Below, piece by piece: positions 15,765 to 24,200 of a stretch of 28,693 nucleotides of DNA (positions are counted from its first letter, which is position 1; the number at the start of each line of letters is the position of its first letter). This stretch comes from Clostridiales bacterium (GTDB lineage Bacteria > Bacillota > Clostridia > Lachnospirales > Lachnospiraceae). The notes beneath the pieces were generated by a model, which was given only the letters and a program-made list of their open reading frames with translations, was not told the DNA's origin and ran no database searches. The translations under genes were made by a program, and so were the position numbers. Where the stretch lies: contig QAKV01000001.1 of assembly GCA_003343625.1 (NCBI GenBank), forward strand, positions 1 to 28,693. The letters run 5' to 3'.

Positions 15765-16661
15765 ATGGGGATTCACTGGAAAGAACTGCAGCTGTCGGAT
15801 CGGGATGTGATCGAACGCTATTATGAGAGGGAACCGGTCAGGAACTGTGAGTTCACGTTTGCCAATAATTATTTATGGAAACCATATTATCCGATCTTTT
15901 TCGGGATCGTGGAGGACAGCCTCGTATTCGAATCGGGGGAAGCCGGGATGTCCGTGAGCTTCCCGCAGGGAGCGGCGGACCTGAGGGGAGCCGTGGATGC
16001 GTTGACGGAGTGGTTTTGTCAGGTGGGCAGGCCTTTTCAGATGCATTTGGTTTCCCCGGAGCAGTTCGCGAAACTGGAAGGGCTGTATCCCGGGAGGTTT
16101 CAGATCGAATACGACAGGGATTTTGCGGATTACGTATACGACAGGGAAAAACTCAAAAATCTTTCCGGCAAGAGTCTGCACGGAAAGAAAAATCACTGTA
16201 ACCGGTTCAAAAAGGAGCATCCGGACTGGAAGTACGAGCGGATTTCTGAAGTAAATGTGGAAGAATGCCTGAAAATGGCGGAGGAGTGGTGGAAAAAGAA
16301 CGATTTCGGGGAAGGCGGGGAGAAGAAAGAAGAGATCTCCGTGACTATGGAAGCGCTTCGGAACCTGGAGCTTCTGGGGCTGAGAGGCGGACTCCTTCGG
16401 GCGGGCGGCCGGGTGGTGGCCTTTTCCATCGGCGAGCCATGCGGCCGGGATATGTTCGTGGTTCATTTCGAAAAGGCGTTCGCGGATGTGCCCGGGGCCT
16501 ATTCCATGATCAATCAGCAGTTTGTGGAACATGAGACGGAGGGGTTCCGGTATGTCAACAGGGAGGACGACGCGGGAGCGGATGGACTGCGCAAGGCAAA
16601 GCTTTCCTATCATCCGGCTTTTTTGATGGAGAAGGGGTTGGTTACGGAAGCGGGCGCCTGA
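15765..16661 (+). CDS. DUF2156 (LPG-synthase C-terminal-like) protein
   Basis: 298 residues from the ATG at 15765, with a GGAG at 15751 as a loosely spaced ribosome site. The sequence matches the DUF2156 family, which resembles the catalytic GNAT-like domain of phosphatidylglycerol lysyltransferase (MprF). Landmarks are an early CEFTFANNYLWKPYY segment, GKSLHGKKNHCNRFKKEHPDW mid-protein, EEWWKKN, and a C-terminal YVNREDDAGADGLRKAKLSYHP. It has no membrane helices, so it is the soluble, stand-alone version common in clostridia, whose acceptor substrate is not known. The next gene starts 40 bases downstream and likely shares its promoter. Confidence 0.85.
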   Translation: MGIHWKELQLSDRDVIERYYEREPVRNCEFTFANNYLWKPYYPIFFGIVEDSLVFESGEAGMSVSFPQGAADLRGAVDALTEWFCQVGRPFQMHLVSPEQFAKLEGLYPGRFQIEYDRDFADYVYDREKLKNLSGKSLHGKKNHCNRFKKEHPDWKYERISEVNVEECLKMAEEWWKKNDFGEGGEKKEEISVTMEALRNLELLGLRGGLLRAGGRVVAFSIGEPCGRDMFVVHFEKAFADVPGAYSMINQQFVEHETEGFRYVNREDDAGADGLRKAKLSYHPAFLMEKGLVTEAGA

Positions 16662-16701
16662 GAGAAAAGGGGGCAAAAGACGCTCCGACATGGAGGTAAC
16701 G

Positions 16702-17997
16702 ATGGGAGAAAAACCGACGGAAACGAAATGGGAAAATCTGACGAAAGAGATGCTGGCTTTTATTGAGGAGAGCCCTACCGCTTTTCACGCGGCGGCAAAC
16801 GTGGAGCAGATTCTGACGGAGGAAGGATTTTTGCGGCTGGAAGGGCAGGATGGAGGCCTCGAGCCGGGCGGGCGGTATTATACGATGCAGAACGGTTCCG
16901 CCATCATCGCTGTCCGGGTTCCGAAGAAAGACCCACAGGGGTTTCGGATCGTGGCGAGCCACAGCGATTCCCCCTGCTTTAAACTCAAGGAATCCCCGGA
17001 GATCAGGGTGGAAGGAAATTATACGAAACTGAATGCGGAAAAGTACGGCGGCATGCTGCTGAGTACCTGGCTGGATCGCCCGTTGTCCCTGGCCGGAAGG
17101 GCATTTGTGAAGGAACCGGAGACAGGAGAGATCGTCCAGAGGCTGGTGAATTTTGAAGAGGACATGCTGATCATTCCCAACGTGGCGATCCACTTCAATC
17201 GGGAAGCGAACGATGGATTGAAGCTCAATCCCCAGACGGATCTTCTTCCCCTGTTTTCCACCGATCAGGAGATGACGGTGAAAGGGCTGTGCGCCCGGCA
17301 GCTGGGCGTTTCCGAGGAGGAGATTCTGGGAAGCGATCTCTACGTCTATAACCGGGACAAAGGGCGGATTCTGGGAGCCGACCGTTCTCTGATCGGGTCT
17401 CCCAGACTGGACGATCTGCAATGCGCTTATGCTTCGCTGCGGGGATTTCTGGAGGCGGACTGCAGCCGCTATATCGGCGTCTACGCCCTGTTCGACAACG
17501 AGGAAGTGGGCAGCGGGACGAAACAGGGGGCGGATTCCACCCTGCTGTCCGATGTGCTGGGCGTTCTGGGAGAAGGGCTGAGCCTCTGGAAAAACGCGCT
17601 GGAGGAGAGGCGTTTTTTGCAAAGCAGTTTTCTGCTTTCCGCGGACAACGGCCACGCGGTGCATCCCAATCACCCGGAAAAGAGCGATCCCACCAATCGT
17701 CCCCGCTTAAACGGAGGTGTGGTGCTTAAGTTTCAGGGAAGTCAGCGTTATACCACGGACGGTTATTCCGCAGCCGTGGTGCGGGACGTGTGCCGCGCCC
17801 ACGACATCCCGTTACAGGATTTTGCGAACCGGTCGGACATTCCGGGCGGATCCACTTTGGGCAATATCTCCACGGCGCACGTTTCCATCCCTTCTGCGGA
17901 TGTGGGGCTGGCCCAACTGGCGATGCATTCCGCTTTTGAGACGGCCGGCGCAGGCGATACCGAAGCGCTGGCACAGCTGGTTCGCTGGCTTTTATAA
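16702..17997 (+). CDS. apeB: M18-family aminopeptidase
   Basis: 431 residues from the ATG at 16702, which has GGAGGT five bases upstream; an ATG at 16690 precedes that site. This is a cytoplasmic dinuclear zinc exopeptidase of the aspartyl aminopeptidase family. Metal and catalytic motifs are ASHSDSPCFKLK (first zinc His), LDRPLSLAGR, FDNEEVGSGTKQGA (catalytic Glu pair), SADNGHAVHPNHPEK, and the C-terminal NISTAHVSIPSADVG with the last zinc His. The length is normal. The substrate is probably N-terminal Asp/Glu or other neutral residues of peptides. Apparently co-transcribed with the preceding DUF2156 gene. Confidence 0.92.
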   Translation: MGEKPTETKWENLTKEMLAFIEESPTAFHAAANVEQILTEEGFLRLEGQDGGLEPGGRYYTMQNGSAIIAVRVPKKDPQGFRIVASHSDSPCFKLKESPEIRVEGNYTKLNAEKYGGMLLSTWLDRPLSLAGRAFVKEPETGEIVQRLVNFEEDMLIIPNVAIHFNREANDGLKLNPQTDLLPLFSTDQEMTVKGLCARQLGVSEEEILGSDLYVYNRDKGRILGADRSLIGSPRLDDLQCAYASLRGFLEADCSRYIGVYALFDNEEVGSGTKQGADSTLLSDVLGVLGEGLSLWKNALEERRFLQSSFLLSADNGHAVHPNHPEKSDPTNRPRLNGGVVLKFQGSQRYTTDGYSAAVVRDVCRAHDIPLQDFANRSDIPGGSTLGNISTAHVSIPSADVGLAQLAMHSAFETAGAGDTEALAQLVRWLL

Positions 17998-18025
17998 GTA
18001 ATTTTCCACAATTTTTTGAAAAAAC

Positions 18026-18054
18026 TTGAAACCCCTCAGGACAGAATATATAAT
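18026..18054 (+). promoter_or_regulatory. Strong promoter of the phosphoribosyltransferase-like gene
   Basis: TTGAAA (18026-18031), a 17-base spacer and a perfect TATAAT (18049-18054), 30 bases before the ATG. Confidence 0.8.
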
Positions 18055-18083
18055 GTAAGTACTATAGAAAAGGGGGTTACAGG

Positions 18084-18725
18084 ATGGAAAACAAGGTGAT
18101 GAAGTTTTACTCAAAAGCGGGAAACAACATTATTCTGCGCGCGATACCGGGTCATTTCGCCACCAGCCATTCCCACATCAACTACTATGTGGATATGACG
18201 GGTCTGAAGACCCGCCGCAGCGAGGCGGCGGCCGTGGCGAAGGCGTTCGTCCAGCGTTTTCCGGTGGATACGGTAGTGGATACCATCGTCTGCATGGACG
18301 GCAGCGAAGTGATCGGCGCATACATGGCAGAAGAGCTGGAACGCGGCAACTTTCCGAATCAGAATATGCACCATACGGTATATGTCGTGACCCCTGAGTT
18401 CAACATCAACAACCAGATGATTTTCAGGGACAATCTGGTTTCCGCCATCCGGGGGAAGAACGTGGTGCTCCTTTTGGCCACCTCCACCACGGGACTGACC
18501 ATCAGCCGCAGCATGGAATGCATCGACTACTACGGCGGGAACGTGCAGCATATCTGTTCCGTATTCAGCGCCATCGAGAAGATCAATGGCCATCGGGTGG
18601 AGAGTATTTTCACCACGGACGACGTGCCCGGCTATCAGGCCTATGAGGCCTATGCCTGCCCGTTCTGCAAGAACCGGCAGAAGCTGGACGCCATGGTCAA
18701 CGGTTACGGGTATTCCAAGCTGTGA
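18084..18725 (+). CDS. Phosphoribosyltransferase-fold protein, stand-alone, with Cys-X-X-Cys tail
   Basis: 213 residues, preceded by AGGGGGT seven bases upstream. The overall pattern fits a type I phosphoribosyltransferase related to orotate phosphoribosyltransferase. It has HFATSHSHINYYVDMT at residues 24-39, a core strand VDTIVCMDGSEVIGAYMA, and the PRPP-loop position KNVVLLLATSTTGLTI at 125-140. In active enzymes this loop normally starts with two acidic residues (DD/ED) before TTG; here they are Ala-Thr. The C-terminus carries Cys192-Pro-Phe-Cys195. It may be an unusual enzyme or a ligand-binding protein. It has its own strong promoter and terminator, so it is a single-gene unit. Confidence 0.7.
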   Translation: MENKVMKFYSKAGNNIILRAIPGHFATSHSHINYYVDMTGLKTRRSEAAAVAKAFVQRFPVDTVVDTIVCMDGSEVIGAYMAEELERGNFPNQNMHHTVYVVTPEFNINNQMIFRDNLVSAIRGKNVVLLLATSTTGLTISRSMECIDYYGGNVQHICSVFSAIEKINGHRVESIFTTDDVPGYQAYEAYACPFCKNRQKLDAMVNGYGYSKL

Positions 18726-18834
18726 GCCTGCGGGGCAGCGCCCGAAATCGCTCTTAGAGTTGCGAAGCAGTGACATTCGGGAAATTTCAGTATGCTGATA
18801 AAAGACTATTACGGCGCGGAAAGTCGAATTTTTG

Positions 18835-18870
18835 ACCCGTCAAAATTCTGATGAATTTTGACGGGTTTTA
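18835..18870 (+). terminator. Rho-independent terminator after the phosphoribosyltransferase-like gene
   Basis: ACCCGTCAAAATTC (18835-18848) pairs with 18853-18866 around TGAT, followed by TTTA. Two TATAAT-like boxes (18869-18874 and 18874-18879) directly follow and may serve as the -10 for the glycerate kinase operon, although no good -35 is seen. Confidence 0.75.
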
Positions 18871-18933
18871 TAATATAATTAGTGACAGGACAGAAAAACG
18901 TCCTGCAGACAGGACATGAAACGGGAGAAAGAA

Positions 18934-20124
18934 ATGAACATTTTGATCGCCATCGATTCGATGAAGGGAAGCCTGACCTCTCTGGAAGCCGGAAGAGCGG
19001 CCGCAGAAGGGATCCGCATGGCGTGGCCGGATGCGGAGATCAGGGTCTGTCCCCTGGCTGACGGAGGGGAAGGCACTGCGGAAGCGCTGATCGGGGCTAT
19101 GGGCGGAGAGCGGGTCAGGGCGATTGTGACCGGGCCGCTGGGGGCGCCCGTGACCTGCGAATACGGGATCCTGGAAGGAGATCGGCCCGAAAATCCCGGG
19201 GCCGGCAGGATCGCCGTGATGGAAATGGCTGCGGCCGCAGGCCTCACGCTGGTGCCCCCGGAGAGCAGGAATCCCCTGTTCACTACGACCCGGGGGGTGG
19301 GAGAGATGATCCGGGATGCCGTGGGGAGAGGATGCAGGGAATTTGTGGTGGGAATCGGAGGCAGCGCGACCAACGACGGAGGAATCGGGATGTTGCAGGC
19401 CCTGGGCTGGGATTTCCTGGACGAACGGGGAAACCCGGTAGCCGACGGGGCGGCGGGGCTGAAAGAGCTGCGCAGAATCGAATGGGGCCGGGCTCTTCCG
19501 GAATTGGCCCGGTGCCGGTTTCGGGTGGCCTGCGATGTGAGAAATCCTCTGTGCGGATCCGACGGGGCCAGCGAGGTGTTCGGCCCGCAAAAGGGTGCGA
19601 GTCCGGATCTGGCGCGAGAGATGGACGGCTGGATGGGGCGCTATGCCGATCTGGCCCGGAGCGCCGTGCCGGAGGCGGATCCTTCGTCGGAAGGGAGCGG
19701 AGCGGCCGGAGGACTGGGATTCGCTTTTCGGACATTTTTGAAGGCGGACCTGGAACCGGGAGCGAAGATCGTGTTGGAAAAGACCGGAATCGCGCGAGGG
19801 ATTGAGGATGCGGATGTGGTGGTCACCGGCGAGGGGCGGCTGGACGGTCAGACTGCCATGGGAAAAGGGCCGGGAATCGTGGCATCGCTGGCGAAGCGCT
19901 ATGGGAAGCCGGTGGTCGCTCTGGCGGGCAGCATCGCGAAGGATGCGGATCGCTGCCGCGAAGGGGGGATCGATGCCTTTTTTTCCATCGTGAAAGGCGC
20001 TGTGACGCTGGAAGAAGCGATGGAGAAAGAGAACGCGAAAGAGAATCTGGCCGATGCGGCGGAGCAGGTGTTCCGATTGTGGAAGCTGGCCGCAGGCGAG
20101 AGAGGAAAAGGAGGAAAAAGATGA
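18934..20124 (+). CDS. Glycerate kinase (GarK/GlxK family)
   Basis: 396 residues from the ATG at 18934, with GGGAG six bases upstream; a longer start at 18916 is less well placed. The sequence is typical of the type II glycerate kinase family: ILIAIDSMKGSLTSLEAG at the start, CPLADGGEGTAEAL, the glycine-rich VVGIGGSATNDGGIGMLQALGW loop, PQKGAS, and a C-terminal VTGEGRLDGQTAMGKGP segment. It phosphorylates D-glycerate in the cytoplasm, feeding glycolysis. Its stop forms an ATGA overlap with hflK, so it heads a long cotranscribed run. Confidence 0.93.
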   Translation: MNILIAIDSMKGSLTSLEAGRAAAEGIRMAWPDAEIRVCPLADGGEGTAEALIGAMGGERVRAIVTGPLGAPVTCEYGILEGDRPENPGAGRIAVMEMAAAAGLTLVPPESRNPLFTTTRGVGEMIRDAVGRGCREFVVGIGGSATNDGGIGMLQALGWDFLDERGNPVADGAAGLKELRRIEWGRALPELARCRFRVACDVRNPLCGSDGASEVFGPQKGASPDLAREMDGWMGRYADLARSAVPEADPSSEGSGAAGGLGFAFRTFLKADLEPGAKIVLEKTGIARGIEDADVVVTGEGRLDGQTAMGKGPGIVASLAKRYGKPVVALAGSIAKDADRCREGGIDAFFSIVKGAVTLEEAMEKENAKENLADAAEQVFRLWKLAAGERGKGGKR

Positions 20125-21221
20125 GTTGGAATCAGAGGTTTTATGGGAAGAACCCCTTTAGCGGCGCGTTCGGGGCCCGGGGCGGCAGACAGCCACAGGG
20201 CGAACCGGAGGGATCGAGACGGCCCGGAAGGAAGTTCCCCGCGAAGGCGGGAATCGGAATCGCCGCGGTTATTCTCCTTGCGCTGGTGGGTATGAACGCA
20301 TATTATGTGCTGGATGAGGACAACTATGCGGTGGTGACCACGCTGGGAAAGCCGGAGGCGGTGTCCCAGGCGGGACTGCATTTTAAGATCCCTTTCATCC
20401 AGAACGTGCAGAAGGTATCGAAGGTGATCATGGGGATGCCCATCGGTTACACGGCGGACGGGGAATCCATTGTGGAAGAATCCGTGATGATCACCAAGGA
20501 TTTCAACTTCGTCAATACGGATTTCTACATCGAATATATGATCAGCGATCCGGTGAAATATCTGTACGCGTCCCAGGATCCGGAAGGGACGCTGAAAATG
20601 CTGGCTCAGTCTTATATCCGGGATACGGTGGGGGTCTACAACGTGGACGATGTGATCACCACCGGAAAGGCGGCGATCCAGTCCGAGATTAAGGAAAAGC
20701 TGACGGATCGTATGATCGCCGAAGACATTGGTCTGTCCGTGGTCAACGTGACCATACAGGACGCTTTCCCGCCCACAACGGAGGTGCTCAACGCCTTTAA
20801 AAACGTGGAAAACGCCAAGCAGGGCAAGGAGACGGCCATCAATAACGCCAACAAGGAGCGAAATGAAAAGATCCCCCTGGCGGAGGCGGAATGCGACCAG
20901 ATCATCAAGGACGCGGAAGCGGAAAAGGAAGCCAGGATCAACGAGGCCGAGGGACAGGTTTCCCGATTCGAGCAGATGTATGCGGAATACACCAAATATC
21001 CGCTGATCACGAAACAGAGGATGTTCTACGAGACCATGGAAGAGGTGCTTCCGACGCTGCGCATTTATATCGTAGACGAGAGCGGGACACAAAAGCTCCT
21101 TCCTCTGGACAGTTTCGCGGCCGAAGCGCAGGGAACGACATCGCAGGGGAACGAAGCGGCGCGGAGCGCGGATGCGCAGCCGGCGGATAACGGAGAGGAA
21201 GAAACGGAGGGAGCGCAATGA
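20121..21221 (+). CDS. hflK: SPFH-domain membrane protein HflK
   Basis: 366 residues from the ATG at 20121, overlapping the kinase stop and preceded by GGAGG. There is a short Gly/Arg/Pro-rich cytoplasmic N-terminus and one membrane helix at about 43-62. A prohibitin/stomatin (SPFH) domain follows, starting NYAVVTTLGKPEAVSQAGLHFKIPF. A charged coiled-coil region is at about 240-300 (KERNEKIPLAEAECDQIIKDAEAEKEARINEAEG pattern), and the tail is low-complexity and acidic. HflK and HflC form a membrane cage around the FtsH protease. Here hflC follows with a 4-base overlap. Confidence 0.9.
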   Translation: MSWNQRFYGKNPFSGAFGARGGRQPQGEPEGSRRPGRKFPAKAGIGIAAVILLALVGMNAYYVLDEDNYAVVTTLGKPEAVSQAGLHFKIPFIQNVQKVSKVIMGMPIGYTADGESIVEESVMITKDFNFVNTDFYIEYMISDPVKYLYASQDPEGTLKMLAQSYIRDTVGVYNVDDVITTGKAAIQSEIKEKLTDRMIAEDIGLSVVNVTIQDAFPPTTEVLNAFKNVENAKQGKETAINNANKERNEKIPLAEAECDQIIKDAEAEKEARINEAEGQVSRFEQMYAEYTKYPLITKQRMFYETMEEVLPTLRIYIVDESGTQKLLPLDSFAAEAQGTTSQGNEAARSADAQPADNGEEETEGAQ

Positions 21222-22090
21222 AAAAATCGGGAATTCTGATCGGTTTCGGCGTCGCAGCGGCGGCGTTGGTGGTTTTGGTGTCATCCATGGTAGTGACCTA
21301 TCCGGACGAGTACAGGCTGGTCAAGCAGTTCGGGGAGATCGTGAAAGTAGTGGAAGAACCGGGGGTTTCCTTCAAGGTGCCCTTCATCCAGAGCAGCACG
21401 TCGGTTCCGAAACAGCTGCAGCTGTATGACATTCCGAAGTCAGATGTGATCACGAAGGATAAAAAGACGATGATCGCGGATGCTTTCGTGCTCTGGAAGA
21501 TCTCGGATCCCATCCTGTTTACGAGGCATTTGAACGGTCAGGTGGCCCAGGCCCAGTCGAGAATTTCCGCTACGGTCTTTTCTTCGCTGAAATCCGTCAT
21601 ATCCAATATGGATCAGTCCGAGATCATCGAGAACAGGGACGGAAAGCTGGCGCTGGATATCCAGGCCAATATCGGGGGAGCGCTGGACGGTTACGGGATC
21701 GAAGTGCTGGCCGTGGAGACCAAATCCCTGGATATGCCGGATGACAATAAGCAGTCCGTCTACGAGCGTATGATTTCCGAACGGAATAATATCGCGGCGT
21801 CCTATACCGCGCAGGGGCAGTCTTCGGCGCAGAAGATCATCAACGATACCTCCAAAGAGATTTCCGTCATGAAATCCGAGGCACAGGCGGAAGCGGAGAA
21901 GATCAAGGCGGAAGGGGAAGCGCAGTATATGCAGATCCTTTCGGAAGCCTACAACGACGAGAGCAAGGCGGATTTTTACAACTTCGTCCGTTCCCTGGAC
22001 GCGGCCAAAGCGGCTCTCACCGACGGGGACAACACGCTGATTCTGGACAAAAGCTCTCCAATCGCCCAGATTTTTTACGGTTATGAATGA
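21218..22090 (+). CDS. hflC: SPFH-domain membrane protein HflC
   Basis: 290 residues. An N-terminal membrane helix at about 5-25 is followed by the SPFH domain (PDEYRLVKQFGEIVKVVEEPGVSFKVPFIQ). A central region has the HflC-like ADAFVLWKISDPILF and RISATVFSSLKSVIS segments. The C-terminal part is an Ala/Glu/Lys coiled coil (KSEAQAEAEKIKAEGEAQ). It pairs with HflK as the FtsH-associated complex. The ATGA overlap with hflK indicates translational coupling. FtsH itself is not in the window. Confidence 0.9.
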   Translation: MKKSGILIGFGVAAAALVVLVSSMVVTYPDEYRLVKQFGEIVKVVEEPGVSFKVPFIQSSTSVPKQLQLYDIPKSDVITKDKKTMIADAFVLWKISDPILFTRHLNGQVAQAQSRISATVFSSLKSVISNMDQSEIIENRDGKLALDIQANIGGALDGYGIEVLAVETKSLDMPDDNKQSVYERMISERNNIAASYTAQGQSSAQKIINDTSKEISVMKSEAQAEAEKIKAEGEAQYMQILSEAYNDESKADFYNFVRSLDAAKAALTDGDNTLILDKSSPIAQIFYGYE

Positions 22091-22144
22091 AAGGATATGA
22101 ATGAAGCGAAAGCGGTTGGAAGCGGTTGAGGGAGGAAGATCGAA

Positions 22145-22975
22145 ATGAGGCTGACGGTTCTGACGGAGAATACGGCGAATCGAAGGGGGATGCTGGCAGA
22201 ACATGGATTCAGCGTGTTGGTGGAAGCCTGCGGAAAGAGGATCCTGTTCGATACGGGGCAGAGCGATGTGTTTTTGAAAAATGCCCGCGCCATGGGGATT
22301 TCTCTGGAAAATCTGGATGCGGTGGCGTTCAGCCACGGGCATTACGATCACTGCGGCGGTCTCAAAAGCCTGATCGGGGAAGGCCCCCTGCCGCCGGTCT
22401 GGTTCGGGAAGGGCGCGCTGGAAAGAAAGCTGTGCGAAGAAAAGGACGGCAGCCTCCGGGACATCGGGATCCCGTGGCTTCCGGAGGATCGCGCTTCTTT
22501 TCGGGAAAACGGGGGGCTCGCGGAGATCTTTGCGGGCGTGTTCCTGGCGGCGGGGATTCCGAAGCTGGCGGATTTCGAAGGGGTACCGCCTCTTTTTGTA
22601 CGCAGCTCCGACGGGAAACTGTTGCATGACGAAATGCAGGATGAGCAGCTTTTGTGCGTCGTGGAAGGAGACCGGCTGCATGTGGTAGCGGGCTGTTGTC
22701 ACATGGGAGCCGTCAGCTGCCTGCGCCATGCCGTTTCCCTGTTCCCGGGCAAAAAACTGGGGATGGTATTGGCGGGCATGCACCTTCGGGGCGCATCTGC
22801 AGCCCGGATCGATGCCACGATCCGGGCCATTGAGGAGCTGGATCCGGATTGTCTCGTGCCGGTGCACTGCACCGGGATCATGGCCATCGCCCAGATGAAG
22901 CTGGCGCTGAAAGACCGCTGCAAACTGGCGGAGGCCGGAAAGGTTTTGGAAACGGATGGCGGGAAACACCATTGA
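22145..22975 (+). CDS. MBL-fold metallo-hydrolase (dihydropteroate-synthase-accessory-like family)
   Basis: 276 residues, with GGGAGG about nine bases upstream. The metallo-beta-lactamase fold is clear: FDTG near 35-38, the metal motif SHGHYDHCGG (His64, His66, Asp68, His69), VVAGCCHMGAV with a further His, and a C-terminal VPVHCTG His. The arrangement matches proteins annotated as 7,8-dihydropterin-6-methyl-ribofuranosylaminobenzene phosphate synthase-like, whose true substrate in clostridia is not settled. A short direct repeat AGCGGTTG precedes the ribosome site (around 22108-22128). It overlaps the next gene by 20 bases. Confidence 0.87.
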   Translation: MRLTVLTENTANRRGMLAEHGFSVLVEACGKRILFDTGQSDVFLKNARAMGISLENLDAVAFSHGHYDHCGGLKSLIGEGPLPPVWFGKGALERKLCEEKDGSLRDIGIPWLPEDRASFRENGGLAEIFAGVFLAAGIPKLADFEGVPPLFVRSSDGKLLHDEMQDEQLLCVVEGDRLHVVAGCCHMGAVSCLRHAVSLFPGKKLGMVLAGMHLRGASAARIDATIRAIEELDPDCLVPVHCTGIMAIAQMKLALKDRCKLAEAGKVLETDGGKHH

Positions 22976-24200
22976 TTATTTGAAAGAATACGGGAACCGG
23001 ACGTTTGAGGAATTTCCATTCTGCGAAGCTGATGTGCTCGTCCTGGCCCAGTTGTCCTATCTGCGGTTCGACGGGCTGGTGCCGGGGGGCGGGAGCCGCC
23101 GGGACAGAGGGGCGCGCTGGAAACACAAAGATCGCCGGAGCTGTCGGAAACGTTCGGCGCAGGAAAACGGTTGGGGCCGAAGAAACCGAAAAAATCGGGT
23201 TGAAGAAACCGTAACCCTGCGCCGAATCGGGGAACGTATGGATCCGGAACGGTTTTTCGACCGCTGGTATGAACGGCAGAACCGGGAGCTCTGGACTGCG
23301 GTGATGGAAAGCGCCCGCTTTCTGGACATGGGATGCGGCTTTTACCGTTGCCGTCTGGAGGAAAAGGAGGAAGCGCAGTTCGGTGCAGTCACTTTTTTCC
23401 CGGAAGGATGTGAACCTGTGGTGGCTTTTCGGGGGACGGACGATTCCCTGACAGGCTGGAAGGAAGATTTCAACCTGTCGTTTCAGGATCCAATCCCCGC
23501 CCAGCGGATGAGCGCGCTTTATCTGAATCGGATCGGCGCCAGGCTAAGAGGGCCTTTTTCTGTCTGCGGCCACTCCAAAGGAGGAAATCTGGCGATCTAT
23601 GCGTCGGTGTGGGCGAACGCCGAAACCAGACGCAGGATACGGGCGGTGTACAGCCTGGACGGCCCGGGGTTTTTGCCCGAAGCCCTGCCGGAAGAAGAAT
23701 ACGCCGGGATGGCGGGCCGGATCCGGCGGATCGTGCCCGCGTCTTCCCTGGTCGGCATGCTTTTGCACAACTTCGGAACCTATGAAACGGTCAGAAGCCG
23801 TGCGCCGGGCGTGATGCAGCACGACGGATTCAGCTGGGAAATCGAGGAAGGGCGCTTTGTTTTGACAAAGGATGTGGAAGAGAAGCAGAAGCGAAGGAAT
23901 GAGGTGATAAACCGATGGATTTTCGCCCTGTCAAAAGAGGAGCGAAAGCTGTTCGTCAACGCTCTCTTCGGCATCGTGCAAAAAACCGGCGCCACCACGC
24001 TCACCGGATTTGCGGAGAACTGGAAAAGAAATCTGCGCATCTGCCTGCGGGAGATCCGCAGGCTGGATCGGGAAACGGGAAAACGAATGCGCCGAATCTT
24101 AAGGGAACTGATGGAAATCTACAGAAGCGCGGAGGGACAGGCAGGGCAGGAAAGGAGGGGGGAGCGGAATCGAGATGGGAAAGATCGTTTTTCATATTGA
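22956..24200 (+). CDS. DUF2974 (Mbeg1-like) alpha/beta hydrolase with an Arg/Lys-rich insertion
   Basis: 414 residues. The opening (TFEEFPFCEADVLVLAQLSYLRFDGLVPG) and the hydrolase core match DUF2974/Mbeg1-like proteins of clostridia. The nucleophile elbow is GHSKGG with Ser207; an oxyanion-side FRGTDDSLTGWKEDF segment is at about 158-172; and SLDGPGF supplies the acid. Between VPG (43-44) and VTLRRI (about 86) lies a stretch of some 40 residues rich in Arg/Lys/Gly that I do not expect in the family. A lipase/esterase-like activity is likely but the substrate is unknown. It overlaps dinB by 26 bases. Confidence 0.8.
   Translation: MAGNTIDYLKEYGNRTFEEFPFCEADVLVLAQLSYLRFDGLVPGGGSRRDRGARWKHKDRRSCRKRSAQENGWGRRNRKNRVEETVTLRRIGERMDPERFFDRWYERQNRELWTAVMESARFLDMGCGFYRCRLEEKEEAQFGAVTFFPEGCEPVVAFRGTDDSLTGWKEDFNLSFQDPIPAQRMSALYLNRIGARLRGPFSVCGHSKGGNLAIYASVWANAETRRRIRAVYSLDGPGFLPEALPEEEYAGMAGRIRRIVPASSLVGMLLHNFGTYETVRSRAPGVMQHDGFSWEIEEGRFVLTKDVEEKQKRRNEVINRWIFALSKEERKLFVNALFGIVQKTGATTLTGFAENWKRNLRICLREIRRLDRETGKRMRRILRELMEIYRSAEGQAGQERRGERNRDGKDRFSY

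Noticed and set aside
19899..22972. Two long minus-strand frames (about 460 and 510 codons)
   Set aside because: They lie antisense to glycerate kinase, HflK, HflC and the MBL gene, all of which have clear motifs and ribosome sites; the minus frames have neither.
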